Positions 43,561-52,536 of a DNA stretch of 64,000 bases are shown here, one piece after another (the first letter of the stretch is position 1; every line of letters begins with the position of its first letter). The notes below the pieces were generated by a model. That model was not told where the DNA came from. It searched no databases and saw nothing but the letters and a program-made list of their open reading frames with translations. The DNA is from DATCBF01 sp964401995 (GTDB taxonomy: Bacteria; Actinomycetota; Thermoleophilia; Solirubrobacterales; 70-9), in assembly GCA_964401995.1 (NCBI GenBank), contig CAYOAP010000004.1, positions 124,001 to 188,000 of the forward strand, in the 5' to 3' direction. The translations under genes and the position numbers were made by a program.

Positions 43561-45747
43561 TCAGTCGGCCTGAGCCACAACTGGGTGCTCGCCGGTGGGG
43601 GCGGGATCGCCCTCTGCTGGCTCTACGTGCAGCGTCGGCAGGGCTCGATCTAGCCAGGCCGGCAGCCACCAGGCTCGCTTGCCGAAGAGCTGCATCACTG
43701 CTGGGACCAGGACCGAGCGGATGATCACCGCGTCGATCAGGACCGCTGAGGCGAGGCCGAGGCCGAAGAGTTTGATGATCCGGTCTTCGCCGATCATGAA
43801 GGAGGCGAAGACGGTGACCATGATCGCCGCCGCCGCGGTGATCACGCGGCCGGTCAGGGCGAGGCCACGGGTGACGGCTTCGCTGGCGTCGTTCTTGTGC
43901 TCCCACTCCTCGTGGATCCGCGACATCAGGAAGACCTCGTAGTCCATCGAGAGCCCGAAGACGATCGAGAAGAGGAAGACCGGAAAGAAGGCGACGATCG
44001 GGCCGGTCCCGTCGAGCCCGATGATGCTCCCGCCCCAGCCCCACTGGAAGACGGCGACGATCAGGCCGAAGGCGGCGCCGATGCTGAGCAGGTTCATCAC
44101 CATCGCCTTCAGCGGCACCAGGATCGAGCGGAAGACGATCATCAGCAGCAGCGCCGAGAGCAGGACGACGACGCCGATGAAGAGCGGCAGCTTTTCGGAG
44201 ATCGCGTCGCCGAAGTCCTCGAAGATCGCGGTGATGCCGCCGACGTGGAGCTGGGCCCCGGTCTTTGCCTCGATCGGCGGCACGACGTCGTTGCGGATGT
44301 GGTCGAGAAGCGTGGTTGTGTCGACGCTCTGCGGCGAGGTCGTCGGGTAGAGCTGGAAGACACCGGTGTTCTTGGCTGGGTTGAGCACGATCGAGGTGAC
44401 GGCGGCGACGCCCTTTTCGTTTTCGAGGGTCTTGTGCAGCTGGACCAGCCCGGCGTCGTCGCCCTTGCTGGGCAGCGCGCCGACCATCGCGAAGGGCCCG
44501 TTGAAGCCCGGCCCGAAGCCTTCCGCCAGCAGGTCGTAGGCGTTGCGCGTTGTGGTGCCGGAGGGGTCGGTGCCGGCGTCATTGGAGCCGAGCCGCAGCG
44601 AGAGGGTGGGGATGCAGAGGGCGAGCAGCAGCGCGCCCGAGAGGATCGCCCAGAGCGCCGGCCGGCGCTGGATCATCCGGCTCCAGCGGTACCAGGAGGT
44701 GTTTTCGTCGGTGCTTGGCGAGCGGCTGCCCAGGCCCGGGATCCGCAGCTTGTCGACCCGCCGGCCGGCGATCGTCAGCAGCGCCGGCAGCAGCGTCAGG
44801 GCCGCGATCATCGTGAACAGCACCGCCAGCGCGGCAGCCATCGCGACGCCGTAGAGGAAGCTGATGCCGAGCAGCAGCATCCCCATCAGCGAGATGATCA
44901 CCGTGACCCCGGCGAAGAGCACCGCCCGGCCCGCGGTGTCGACCGCGGCGATCGCCGCTTCCTGCGGCTCAAGGCCCTCGTCGAGCCCGTTGCGGAAGCG
45001 GGTGAGGATGAACAGCGCGTAGTCGATGCCGACGCCGAGCCCGATCATCGCCGCCAGCTGCGGGGCGAAGTTGGCGGTGTCGAAGACGTGGGTGCCGAGT
45101 GTGACCAGGCTGAGGCCGACGCCGAGGGCGAACAGCGCCGTGATCAACGGCAGCCCCATCGCCACCACCGAGCCGAAGGTCAGCAGCAGGATGATCACCG
45201 CCGCTCCCAGGCCGATCAAGAACGACGAGTCGCCGCCTTCTTCCTGGCGCGCTTCCTCGATCGGCTGGCCGCCCAGCTCGATCTGGAGGCCGTCGCCGGC
45301 GGCGGCCTGGGAGACCTTGATGATTTCTTTGGTCTTGTCTTTGTCGAGTTCGTTGTTCGGGACGTCGAACTGGACCGTCGCGTAGGCGATCTTGCCTCCG
45401 TCGGCAATCGCCGCCGCGCCACCGCTGACGTAGGGGCTGGCAACTTCGCTGACGTGGGGGAACTTGGCGACCGCGGCGAAGACGCCGTCCATCTTCTGCT
45501 TGACCGCCGCCGATTCGACCCCGCCCGGCGCCTTGAAGACGATCAGGGCGGTGTCGCCGGACTGGGCCGGGAACTTCGTTTCAAGCAGGTTGAAGGCTTC
45601 CTGGGAGTCGGAGGCGGGGAGCTTGAATTCTTCGGAGAACTTGGACCCGACCGAGCTTGCCAGCATCCCGACCCCGATCAGGGCGACGATCCAGCCGATG
45701 ATCACTGTCTTGCGGTGCCCGGTGCACCAGGTGGCGAAGCTGCGCAT
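43561..45747 (-). CDS. MMPL-family (RND superfamily) transporter
   Basis: 728 residues from ATG 45747; an in-frame extension to 45879 overlaps the start of fakA and is rejected. Two repeats, each of six transmembrane helices with a preceding large extracytoplasmic loop; GIDYALFILTRFR and LSMDYEVFLMSRI are the conserved MMPL helix-4/10 motifs with the Asp-Tyr relay. It probably exports lipids or hydrophobic compounds. TAGCGT 8 nt before the start suggests a leaderless promoter. Divergent from fakA. Confidence 0.9.
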   Translation of the reverse strand: MRSFATWCTGHRKTVIIGWIVALIGVGMLASSVGSKFSEEFKLPASDSQEAFNLLETKFPAQSGDTALIVFKAPGGVESAAVKQKMDGVFAAVAKFPHVSEVASPYVSGGAAAIADGGKIAYATVQFDVPNNELDKDKTKEIIKVSQAAAGDGLQIELGGQPIEEARQEEGGDSSFLIGLGAAVIILLLTFGSVVAMGLPLITALFALGVGLSLVTLGTHVFDTANFAPQLAAMIGLGVGIDYALFILTRFRNGLDEGLEPQEAAIAAVDTAGRAVLFAGVTVIISLMGMLLLGISFLYGVAMAAALAVLFTMIAALTLLPALLTIAGRRVDKLRIPGLGSRSPSTDENTSWYRWSRMIQRRPALWAILSGALLLALCIPTLSLRLGSNDAGTDPSGTTTRNAYDLLAEGFGPGFNGPFAMVGALPSKGDDAGLVQLHKTLENEKGVAAVTSIVLNPAKNTGVFQLYPTTSPQSVDTTTLLDHIRNDVVPPIEAKTGAQLHVGGITAIFEDFGDAISEKLPLFIGVVVLLSALLLMIVFRSILVPLKAMVMNLLSIGAAFGLIVAVFQWGWGGSIIGLDGTGPIVAFFPVFLFSIVFGLSMDYEVFLMSRIHEEWEHKNDASEAVTRGLALTGRVITAAAAIMVTVFASFMIGEDRIIKLFGLGLASAVLIDAVIIRSVLVPAVMQLFGKRAWWLPAWLDRALPTLHVEPAEGDPAPTGEHPVVAQAD

Positions 45748-45755
45748 TCGGGGCC

Positions 45756-45761
45756 ACGCTA
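45756..45761 (-). promoter_or_regulatory. -10-like element of the MMPL gene
   Basis: Minus-strand TAGCGT with an 8-nt gap to ATG 45747, in the 75-bp region shared with divergent fakA. Confidence 0.5.
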
Positions 45762-45822
45762 GCAACGCCGTTCGGCGGGCGCGTCTTAGCCCGTCGCTGC
45801 CTGCGGCTAGATTGCCGTGCTG

Positions 45823-47454
45823 ATGGCCGATCCCTCGATAGAGCGCTTTCGGCGCGTGGTTGGCGCCGCCTACGCGCACCTCGACGCCCGCCGCCAGGAG
45901 GTCAACGACCTCAACGTTTTCCCGGTCGCCGACGGCGACACCGGCGACAACATGGCGATGACGATGCGCGCTGTGATGGAGGAGCTCGACCGCCTCAACG
46001 GGCTCAGCGTCGACGAAATCGGCCGCACCCAGCTGGTCCAGGCGCTGGCCCGGGCGGCGCTGATGGGCGCCCGTGGCAACTCGGGCGTGATCCTCAGCCA
46101 GATCGTCCGCGGCGCCGCCGAAGAGCTGGCCAGCCGCCCGGGGGAGCTAGTCGACCCGGTCCTGGTCGCCTCGGCCTTCGCCAGCGCCGCCGACGCCGCC
46201 TACGCCTCGGTTCGCGAGCCGGCCGAGGGGACGATGCTGACCGTCTTCCGCGAAATGGCTCACTCGATCGCCCGCCAACTCGCCCACCTCGAGGCCGGCA
46301 AGCAGCGGCTCGGCAGCGACGTCACCGACGAGCAGCAGGACGCGATCCTGGCCGAGGTGCTGGAGCGGGCGATCGAAGACGGCGAGCGCGCGGTCGATCG
46401 CACCCCCGAGCAGCTCGAGGTCCTGCGCGAGTCGGGGGTCGTCGACGCCGGCGGCTACGGCCTGGTCTTGATCCTCGCCGGGGTCGTCGCCGGCCTGCGC
46501 GGCGACGGGGCCGAGGCGCCGGAGGTCCACCACCACGAGGCGCCGCGCCTCAGCCGCCCTCGCCACGAAGACAGCCGCTTTCGCTATTGCACCAACTTCA
46601 TCGTCTCCGGCGAGGCCCTCGTCGGCCGCGATTTCGTGCCGCGGCTGGAGGGGCTGGGCGACTCGGTCCTCGTCGTCGGCGACGAGGTCACGCTCAAGGT
46701 CCACGTCCACACCGACGAGCCCGAGGCGGCCGTCGCCCTCTTCGAGGACGCCGGCAGCGTCACCAACCTCGACGTCGCCGATATGCGCGAGCAGATGGCC
46801 GAGCGCCGCGCCCGGCTCGAAGTGGGGCGGACCGGCGTGCTGGCGGTGGCCGCCGGCGAGGGGCTGGAGCGGCTCTTCGTCGAGCTCGGCGCCCACGTCG
46901 TGCCGGGAGGGGAGACCCTCAACCCCTCCACCTACGAGCTGTTGGCCGGGATCCACGAGGTCCCCTCCGAGGAGGTCCTGGTCCTGCCCAGCTCATCCAA
47001 CGTGGTGATGGCGGCTGAGCGCGCCTGCGAGCTATCCGAGAAGCCAGCCCGCGTCGTCGCCGCCCACTCCCAGCAGGCGAGCCTGCTCGCCCTGGTCGAG
47101 CTCGACGCGGCGAGGTCGGCTGAGGAAAACGCGCAGCGCCTGGGCGAGGCGCTGGCCGCGATCGAAACCGGGGGGGTTGCCCCGGCCGGCCGCGACGATG
47201 CCCAGGGGCGCTTCCGCCAGGGCGACGCGGTTGGCTTTGTCGACGGTGAGATCGTCGCCTGGGGCGGGGCCGGCTCGACCCTGGCGACGACGATCCAGAA
47301 GCTTGCCGAGGGGGCCGAGATCGTCACCGTGATCGCTGGCGACGGCGCTCCGATCCCGCTTGCCGAGATCGACACCCACGTTCCCTACGGGGTCGAGATC
47401 GAGACCCACGAGGGGGGCCAGCCGAGCTGGTGGTGGCTGCTGGCCGCGCAGTAG
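45823..47454 (+). CDS. fakA: Fatty acid kinase catalytic subunit FakA (DAK2/YloV family)
   Basis: 543 residues: DhaL-type kinase domain (1-205; NVFPVADGDTGDNMAMTM, GARGNSGVILSQI, DAGGYGLVLIL), a middle domain, and a C-terminal DegV-like half (IAGDGAPIPLAEIDTHVP). In FakAB systems it phosphorylates FakB-bound fatty acids, which PlsX/PlsY then use; plsX is in this window but no FakB is. GTG 45817 is possible, but ATG 45823 lies 9 nt after TAGATT and is preferred. Order fakA-recG-rsmD-coaD is conserved in actinobacteria. Confidence 0.9.
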   Translation: MADPSIERFRRVVGAAYAHLDARRQEVNDLNVFPVADGDTGDNMAMTMRAVMEELDRLNGLSVDEIGRTQLVQALARAALMGARGNSGVILSQIVRGAAEELASRPGELVDPVLVASAFASAADAAYASVREPAEGTMLTVFREMAHSIARQLAHLEAGKQRLGSDVTDEQQDAILAEVLERAIEDGERAVDRTPEQLEVLRESGVVDAGGYGLVLILAGVVAGLRGDGAEAPEVHHHEAPRLSRPRHEDSRFRYCTNFIVSGEALVGRDFVPRLEGLGDSVLVVGDEVTLKVHVHTDEPEAAVALFEDAGSVTNLDVADMREQMAERRARLEVGRTGVLAVAAGEGLERLFVELGAHVVPGGETLNPSTYELLAGIHEVPSEEVLVLPSSSNVVMAAERACELSEKPARVVAAHSQQASLLALVELDAARSAEENAQRLGEALAAIETGGVAPAGRDDAQGRFRQGDAVGFVDGEIVAWGGAGSTLATTIQKLAEGAEIVTVIAGDGAPIPLAEIDTHVPYGVEIETHEGGQPSWWWLLAAQ

Positions 47455-49580
47455 TGCGTGCCTTCGGCGGCGCCTCCGAGCTGACCAAGGCGCAGCTGCG
47501 CGATGCCCCGGTCCACTGGGCGAGGCCGAGTGTTCTCGACGTCTCTCTCGCGGCCCTTAAGGGGGTCGGCCCCAAGCTTTCGGAGGCCGCCGCCGAGGCG
47601 GGCCTGCGCAACATCGGCGACCTCCTCTTCCGCTTTCCGCGCGACCACCTCAACCGCGAGGTCGTCGATGTCGCCAGCCTCGAGCCCGGCAAGCGAGGGA
47701 CGGTCCTGGTCGAGGTCCTGGGCAGCACGCCGCGGCCCTTTCGCCGCGGCAAGCTGACTTTTGTCGGGGTCAAAGTTGGCGACGAAAGCGGGTCATTCAA
47801 GGCCACCTGGTTCAACCAGCCCTGGATCGCGCCAAAGCTGGTCCCGGGAGCGTCGATCCTGATGACTGGTTCCCTTGGCAAACGGGGTTTTACGGTGGCC
47901 GAGTACGAGTTCGTCGCGTCCGGGTCGGACGGAGGCGAGCTCGTTCCGGTGCACCGCGCGACCGAGGAGCTGACTGCGAAGCGGATACGGGACTGGACCC
48001 TGCGGGCGTGCCGGTTGGCGCCGAATGTGGTGGAGGGGCTGCCCGCAGGGATGCGGGCGCGACGGGAGCTTGCCGGAGTTGGGGAGGCGATCAAGGCGAT
48101 GCACTTCCCTGAGGCCGAGGCCGATGTAGAGCAGGCTCGGGAGCGGTTGGCGTTTGAAGAGCTGTTCCTCTACCAGGCGATCCTGGCTACTCGGAAACGG
48201 GCGCACCGGGTGGCGCGGCCGGCCCCGCGGCTGGGCAAGCCTGAGGAGGCCGTCGGGCGTTGGATCGACTCGCTTCCCTTTGAGCCGACCAGGGACCAGC
48301 TGGCCGCCTTTGACGACATCGATGCCGACCTCGACTCCGGCGAGCCGATGCAGCGGTTGCTGATGGGGGAGGTCGGCAGCGGCAAGACCGTGGTCGCCCT
48401 GTACTCGATGCTGCGGGCGCTGGAAGCCGGGTTCCAGGGAGTGCTGATGGCGCCGACCGAGACCCTGGCCGAGCAGCACGCGATCACCCTCGACCGGCTG
48501 CTCGGGCACGAGGCGATCCCGTTCGCCCTGCTGACCGGCTCGACCCCTGCCCCGCGGCGGCGAGAGACACTGGAGCGGCTGGCGACCGGGGAGCTGGGGC
48601 TCGTCGTCGGCACCCACGCGCTGATCGAGCCCGACGTCCGCTTCGCCCGGCTCGGCGTCTGCGTCGTCGACGAGCAGCACCGCTTCGGCGTGCGCCAGCG
48701 CAAAGCACTCGACTCAAAGGGGGTCGAGGGGATGGCCCCGCACGTCCTGCACATGACCGCGACCCCGATCCCGCGCACGCTCTCGCTGACCACCTACGGC
48801 GAACTCGACACCACCGCCTTGCACCAGCTGCCGGCGGGCCGGCGCCCGGTTGGGACCAGGCTGGTCGAGGAGGACGAGCGCCCGGGCGCTTATGAGTTCA
48901 TCCGCAAGCAGTTGCGCGAAGGCCGCCAGGCCTTTGTCGTCTGCCCGCTCGTCTCCGAGTCGGAGAAATTGCAGGGACGGGCGGCGGAGAAAGAGGCCGC
49001 GGTGCTGGCGGCCGGCGAGTTCGCCGACTTCTCGGTCGGCGTCCTGCACGGCCAGATGCACTCCACCGCCAAGGCCGAGGCGATGGAGGCGTTTGTCTCC
49101 GGCGCGACCGACGTGCTGGTCGCCACGACAGTGATCGAGGTTGGGATCGACGTCCCCAACGCAACGGTGATGGTGATCGAGGGGGCCGAGCGCTATGGGA
49201 TCTCGCAGCTGCACCAGCTGCGGGGGCGGGTCGGGCGGGGAGAGCACGACTCCCTCTGCCTGCTCTTCCCAGGCCAAGCTGGAGAGCTGGCGCGCAAGCG
49301 GCTGCAGGCCGTCGCCAACGAGCGCGACGGCTTCAAGCTGGCTGAGGTCGACCTGGTCCTGCGCGGGGCGGGCGAGATCCTCGGCACCCGCCAGCACGGC
49401 CTGCCCCGCTTCGCGGTGGCGAGCCTGCCCGACGACACGCCGACCCTGGTCGCCGCCCGCGACGAGGTGCTGGCGCTGCTGCGCGAGCACGGCTCGCTCG
49501 AAGACGCCGCCCTCGGCCCGCTGCTCGATGCCGCCCGCCGCCGCTTCGGCGCCGACGCCTCCGACCCGATTCCGCTCTAA
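47454..49580 (+). CDS. recG: ATP-dependent DNA helicase RecG
   Basis: Branch-migrating helicase that remodels stalled forks. 708 residues: wedge/OB domain (about 1-230), helicase domains with Walker A MGEVGSGKTVVA, VVDEQHRFG (DEQH box), TATPIPRTL, and C-terminal GRVGRGEHDSLCLL. Start ambiguous: GTG 47454 touches the fakA stop by one base; GTG 47430 overlaps fakA by 25 bases. Confidence 0.95.
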   Translation: MRAFGGASELTKAQLRDAPVHWARPSVLDVSLAALKGVGPKLSEAAAEAGLRNIGDLLFRFPRDHLNREVVDVASLEPGKRGTVLVEVLGSTPRPFRRGKLTFVGVKVGDESGSFKATWFNQPWIAPKLVPGASILMTGSLGKRGFTVAEYEFVASGSDGGELVPVHRATEELTAKRIRDWTLRACRLAPNVVEGLPAGMRARRELAGVGEAIKAMHFPEAEADVEQARERLAFEELFLYQAILATRKRAHRVARPAPRLGKPEEAVGRWIDSLPFEPTRDQLAAFDDIDADLDSGEPMQRLLMGEVGSGKTVVALYSMLRALEAGFQGVLMAPTETLAEQHAITLDRLLGHEAIPFALLTGSTPAPRRRETLERLATGELGLVVGTHALIEPDVRFARLGVCVVDEQHRFGVRQRKALDSKGVEGMAPHVLHMTATPIPRTLSLTTYGELDTTALHQLPAGRRPVGTRLVEEDERPGAYEFIRKQLREGRQAFVVCPLVSESEKLQGRAAEKEAAVLAAGEFADFSVGVLHGQMHSTAKAEAMEAFVSGATDVLVATTVIEVGIDVPNATVMVIEGAERYGISQLHQLRGRVGRGEHDSLCLLFPGQAGELARKRLQAVANERDGFKLAEVDLVLRGAGEILGTRQHGLPRFAVASLPDDTPTLVAARDEVLALLREHGSLEDAALGPLLDAARRRFGADASDPIPL

Positions 49581-49587
49581 TCGAAGC

Positions 49588-50136
49588 GTGAGGGTGATCG
49601 CCGGAGAGCTGGGGGGAAGGCAGCTGCTGGCGCCGCGGGGCTGGAAGGTGCGGCCGACCTCGGAGCGGGTGCGCGAGGCGATCTTCTCCGCCCTCGGCGC
49701 CAAGGTCCAGGAGGCGCTGGTGCTCGACCTCTACTGCGGCACCGGGGCGCTGGGAATCGAGGCGCTCTCGCGCGGCGCCGCCGAGGCGACCCTGGTCGAT
49801 CGCGACACCCGCCCGGCCCTCGGCAACGTCGAGAACCTCGGCCTGCGCGACCGGGTCGAGCTGGTCCGCGCCGACATCCCGCGCTGGCTCGCGAGCCAGT
49901 CTGAGGCGCCTCACGCCCCCCGCTTCGACCTCGTCTTCGTCGATGCCCCCTATAAACTCGCCGACCCCGTGGGCCAGGAACTAAACACACACCTGCCGCG
50001 CCTGCTCGCCGAGGGCGGCAGGGCGATAGTCGAGAGCGGCGCCGGCAGGCCGTTGAAGATCGAGACCCTGGAGCGCCTGCGCCAGCGCCGCTACGGCGCC
50101 GCCGACGTCTCCTTCTACGGGGAGCTGCCGCGATGA
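49588..50136 (+). CDS. rsmD: 16S rRNA (guanine-966-N2)-methyltransferase
   Basis: 182 residues. RVIAGELGGRQL at the N-terminus, RPTSERVREAIFSAL, SAM-binding DLYCGTGALGIEALSRGA, and the catalytic DAPY in VFVDAPYK (NPPY-type). GTG start at 49588, 7 bases after recG. The stop overlaps the coaD ATG; rsmD-coaD is a widespread pair. Confidence 0.94.
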   Translation: MRVIAGELGGRQLLAPRGWKVRPTSERVREAIFSALGAKVQEALVLDLYCGTGALGIEALSRGAAEATLVDRDTRPALGNVENLGLRDRVELVRADIPRWLASQSEAPHAPRFDLVFVDAPYKLADPVGQELNTHLPRLLAEGGRAIVESGAGRPLKIETLERLRQRRYGAADVSFYGELPR

Positions 50137-50633
50137 GCAAGCGCGACGGCACCGTCGTCTGTCCCGGCAGCTACGACCCGGTCACCAATGGCCACGTCGA
50201 CATCATCACCCGCACCTCCCACGTCTTCGAGCGAGTTGTGGTCGGGGTCGTCAACAATCCTGTCCGCAAGGAGAGGACGCTCTTCACCGCCGAGGAGCGC
50301 CAGGCCTTCATCGCCGACGCGACCGCCCACCTCGCCAACGTCGAGGTCAAGATCTTCTCCAGCCTCCTGGTCGAGTTCGCCCGCGAGAACGAAGCGGCGG
50401 CGATCGTCAAGGGGCTGCGGGCGATCTCAGACTTCGAGTACGAGTTCGAGATGGCCCAGCTCAACCGCAAGCTCGACCCTGGCATCGAGAGCATGTACGT
50501 GATCGCATCGCCGCATTACAGCTTCCTTTCCTCGACTGGAGTCAAGGAAATGGCGACCTTCGGAGGCGACGTCTCCGATCTCGTTCCAGGCCCGGTGGCG
50601 GTGGCGATGGCCGACCGCCTGGGCGCACGCTAG
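50133..50633 (+). CDS. coaD: Phosphopantetheine adenylyltransferase
   Basis: Penultimate step of coenzyme A synthesis. 166 residues. PGSYDPVTNGHVDII (HxGH-type with T/NGH), GLRAISDFEYEFEMAQLN and the SSTGVKE segment are diagnostic. ATGA overlap with rsmD. About 105 bases of non-coding sequence follow before the sepIVA-like gene. Confidence 0.97.
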   Translation: MSKRDGTVVCPGSYDPVTNGHVDIITRTSHVFERVVVGVVNNPVRKERTLFTAEERQAFIADATAHLANVEVKIFSSLLVEFARENEAAAIVKGLRAISDFEYEFEMAQLNRKLDPGIESMYVIASPHYSFLSSTGVKEMATFGGDVSDLVPGPVAVAMADRLGAR

Positions 50634-50738
50634 GCTTTTTCGAAGGGAGATGGCCGTGGGCGAGAGTTTGCAGAAATACGAGGAAATGACGGCTTCTTCG
50701 CCAAAGTTGTCTCTGGCACGTAGGCTTACGCACTGCTG
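50634..50738 (+). other. Intergenic leader before the sepIVA-like gene
   Basis: 105 bases without a gene. It contains TAGGCT at 50721-50726, 12 nt before ATG 50739, a probable promoter element. Nothing else recognised. Confidence 0.35.
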
Positions 50739-51218
50739 ATGGACGTACTGGTTCTAATCGACAAGCTGGACGACGTTGTCCACAACGCCCGACCCGTCCC
50801 CCTGACGGATCAGGTTCGCGTGGACCGCGAGGAGATCTATGACCTCCTCGACCAGATGCGCGCCACGATCCCCGAGGAGATCAAGCAGGCGCGCTGGATT
50901 GTCAAGGAGCGCCAGGAGATGCTGGCTGAGGCAAAGCGTGAGGCCGAGCGGATCGTGCGCGAGGCCCGCGAGCAGCAGGCCCGCCTGATCTCCGACGAGG
51001 AGGTCACCAAGCAGGCCGAGCGCGCCGCCGACGAGATCGTCGAGGACGCTCGCACCCGTGAGCGCGAGATCCGCCTCGGCGCCGAGGACTACGCCGACGA
51101 GATCCTCAACACGCTCGAGGTCAACCTGCAGAAGTTCCTCGCCGCCGTGCAGCGCGGCCGCGATCGCCTTGCCGGCCGGGACGAAGAGCCCGTCGCCGAG
51201 CTCGACGAGCAGCAGTAG
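50739..51218 (+). CDS. SepIVA/DivIVA-like coiled-coil septation protein
   Basis: 159 residues, almost wholly helical. Residues 1-25 (MDVLVLIDKLDDVVHNARPVP) match the SepIVA N-terminus, and residues 40-110 form a charged coiled coil (AKREAERIVREAREQQARLI) like DivIVA or ATP-synthase b subunits. In mycobacteria the equivalent gene (Rv2927c family) encodes SepIVA, needed for septation and polar growth. Function here is by similarity and by position between coaD and yceD. Confidence 0.8.
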   Translation: MDVLVLIDKLDDVVHNARPVPLTDQVRVDREEIYDLLDQMRATIPEEIKQARWIVKERQEMLAEAKREAERIVREAREQQARLISDEEVTKQAERAADEIVEDARTREREIRLGAEDYADEILNTLEVNLQKFLAAVQRGRDRLAGRDEEPVAELDEQQ

Positions 51219-51227
51219 ATCCTTCGT

Positions 51228-51722
51228 TCAGTAAGTCGCCTGGACTACTGCCAGATTTTCGGCCTGCCAGGTGATGCTGCCGCCTGACCACGCCAAGGCG
51301 TTCTTGAGCTGCTCTGGCTCGAAGACGTCGGCGATCACCAGCGAGCGGGAGTGGTCTTTTACTCGGCGGTAGAGGGCCTGGGCCTTGTCTTCGTCGAGGT
51401 CCCCAGCGGAGAGGACCGAGATGACCAGGTCCCAGGGGCCGTCGGGAAGGGGATCCTCCATTCGCGCCAGCTGCACGTCGTCATAGGTGGCGCGGGCTCG
51501 GAAGACCATGTCTGGGCTTGAGTCGAGGCCGACAACCCAAGAGTCGGGGTAGGCCTCGATCAGGCGCCGGGTCGTCTCGCCGGTGCCCATGCCCAGCTCC
51601 AGGACGCGCTCGGGGACGAAGGGAATGGCCGCGATCGCCTGCTCCTGCAGCTCCTCGTAGCGCGGGACCTTGGAGCGGATCCGCTCCAGGTAGGTCTCGG
51701 GTGTCCAGTCGAATCGGTTCAT
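51228..51722 (-). CDS. SAM-dependent class I methyltransferase
   Basis: 164 residues from ATG 51722 (MNRFDWTPETYLERI). SAM motif VLELGMGTGETTRRL and motif II VVGLDSSPDMV; DLVISVLSAGDLD follows. Substrate unknown. Minus-strand gene wedged between sepIVA-like and yceD genes, breaking an otherwise co-directional block, so probably a later insertion. The upstream in-frame extension crosses the yceD promoter and is rejected. Confidence 0.82.
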   Translation of the reverse strand: MNRFDWTPETYLERIRSKVPRYEELQEQAIAAIPFVPERVLELGMGTGETTRRLIEAYPDSWVVGLDSSPDMVFRARATYDDVQLARMEDPLPDGPWDLVISVLSAGDLDEDKAQALYRRVKDHSRSLVIADVFEPEQLKNALAWSGGSITWQAENLAVVQATY

Positions 51723-51780
51723 TTCGTAATCTCGTCGGGAGGGTGTCCATCGTAAGTCCCTGCCCAGCGGAGGAGTGATC

Positions 51781-52305
51781 ATGGCCCATGCGCCCACCAC
51801 GATCGTCGACCTTGACCGTCTCACGCTCACGCACGGAGAGGGCAGGCGGCTCGATATCCCGGTCCGGCTCGACCCGCTGGAGCTGGGCGGCCAGGTCTAT
51901 GTCGCCGTGCCCGAATCGGTCAAGACCAGGCTCGACATCTCGCGGCCGAGCGGCGGCTTCGCCTTCCGGATGCGCTTCCCGGTCCGGATCGAGGGCCCTT
52001 GCATGCGCTGCCTTGAGCCGGCGGTGCTGGAGGCGGATGTCGACGCTCGCGAGGTCGACCATCACAACACCGACGACCAGGAGCTGCGCAGCCCCTACGT
52101 CGTCGAGGGCGAGCTCGACATCGGCCGCTGGGCACACGATGCCGCCGTCTTGGCGACTCCGACCCGGCTGCTCTGCCGCCCCGACTGCGCCGGCCTCTGC
52201 CCGGTCTGCGGCGTCTCCCTGAACGACGCCGACCCCGCCGATCACGAACACGAGAGCGGCATCGATCCTCGCTGGGAGAAGCTCAAAGACCTGAAGATCG
52301 ACTGA
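51781..52305 (+). CDS. yceD: YceD family (DUF177) protein
   Basis: 174 residues. Cys motifs CMRCLEP and CRPDCAGLCPVCG suggest metal binding. YceD is almost always next to rpmF and plsX and has been linked to 23S rRNA maturation. ATG 51781 has GGAGGAG five nt upstream; GTG 51775 is less likely. rpmF starts 21 bp later. Confidence 0.92.
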   Translation: MAHAPTTIVDLDRLTLTHGEGRRLDIPVRLDPLELGGQVYVAVPESVKTRLDISRPSGGFAFRMRFPVRIEGPCMRCLEPAVLEADVDAREVDHHNTDDQELRSPYVVEGELDIGRWAHDAAVLATPTRLLCRPDCAGLCPVCGVSLNDADPADHEHESGIDPRWEKLKDLKID

Positions 52306-52326
52306 TGACGTAGGATTCCGCGTCCG

Positions 52327-52536
52327 ATGGCTGTCCCAAAGAAGAGAACTTCGAGCGCGCGGCGCGATAAGCGGCGCGCCAACCACAAGGCCGGCAAGGC
52401 TCGTCTCAACAATTGCCCGCGTTGCCACAGCCCTCGCTTGCCCCATCGCGTCTGCCCGACTTGCGGCACCTACGCCGGGCGTGAGGTCGTTTCTCACAAA
52501 GCAGCCGCGCCGGCGCCCGCCAGCACCCAGGAGTAG
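52327..52536 (+). CDS. rpmF: 50S ribosomal protein L32
   Basis: 69 residues. MAVPKKRTSSARRDKRRANH is the canonical start, with zinc Cys pairs CPRC and CPTCG. TAGGAT lies 10 nt upstream of ATG. The C-terminal Ala/Pro tail is a little longer than usual. Directly abuts plsX. Confidence 0.97.
   Translation: MAVPKKRTSSARRDKRRANHKAGKARLNNCPRCHSPRLPHRVCPTCGTYAGREVVSHKAAAPAPASTQE

Noticed and set aside
43561..45879. Longer MMPL start at 45879
   Set aside because: It would overlap the fakA promoter and start; the extension has no signal-like or conserved sequence, while ATG 45747 follows a TAGCGT element.
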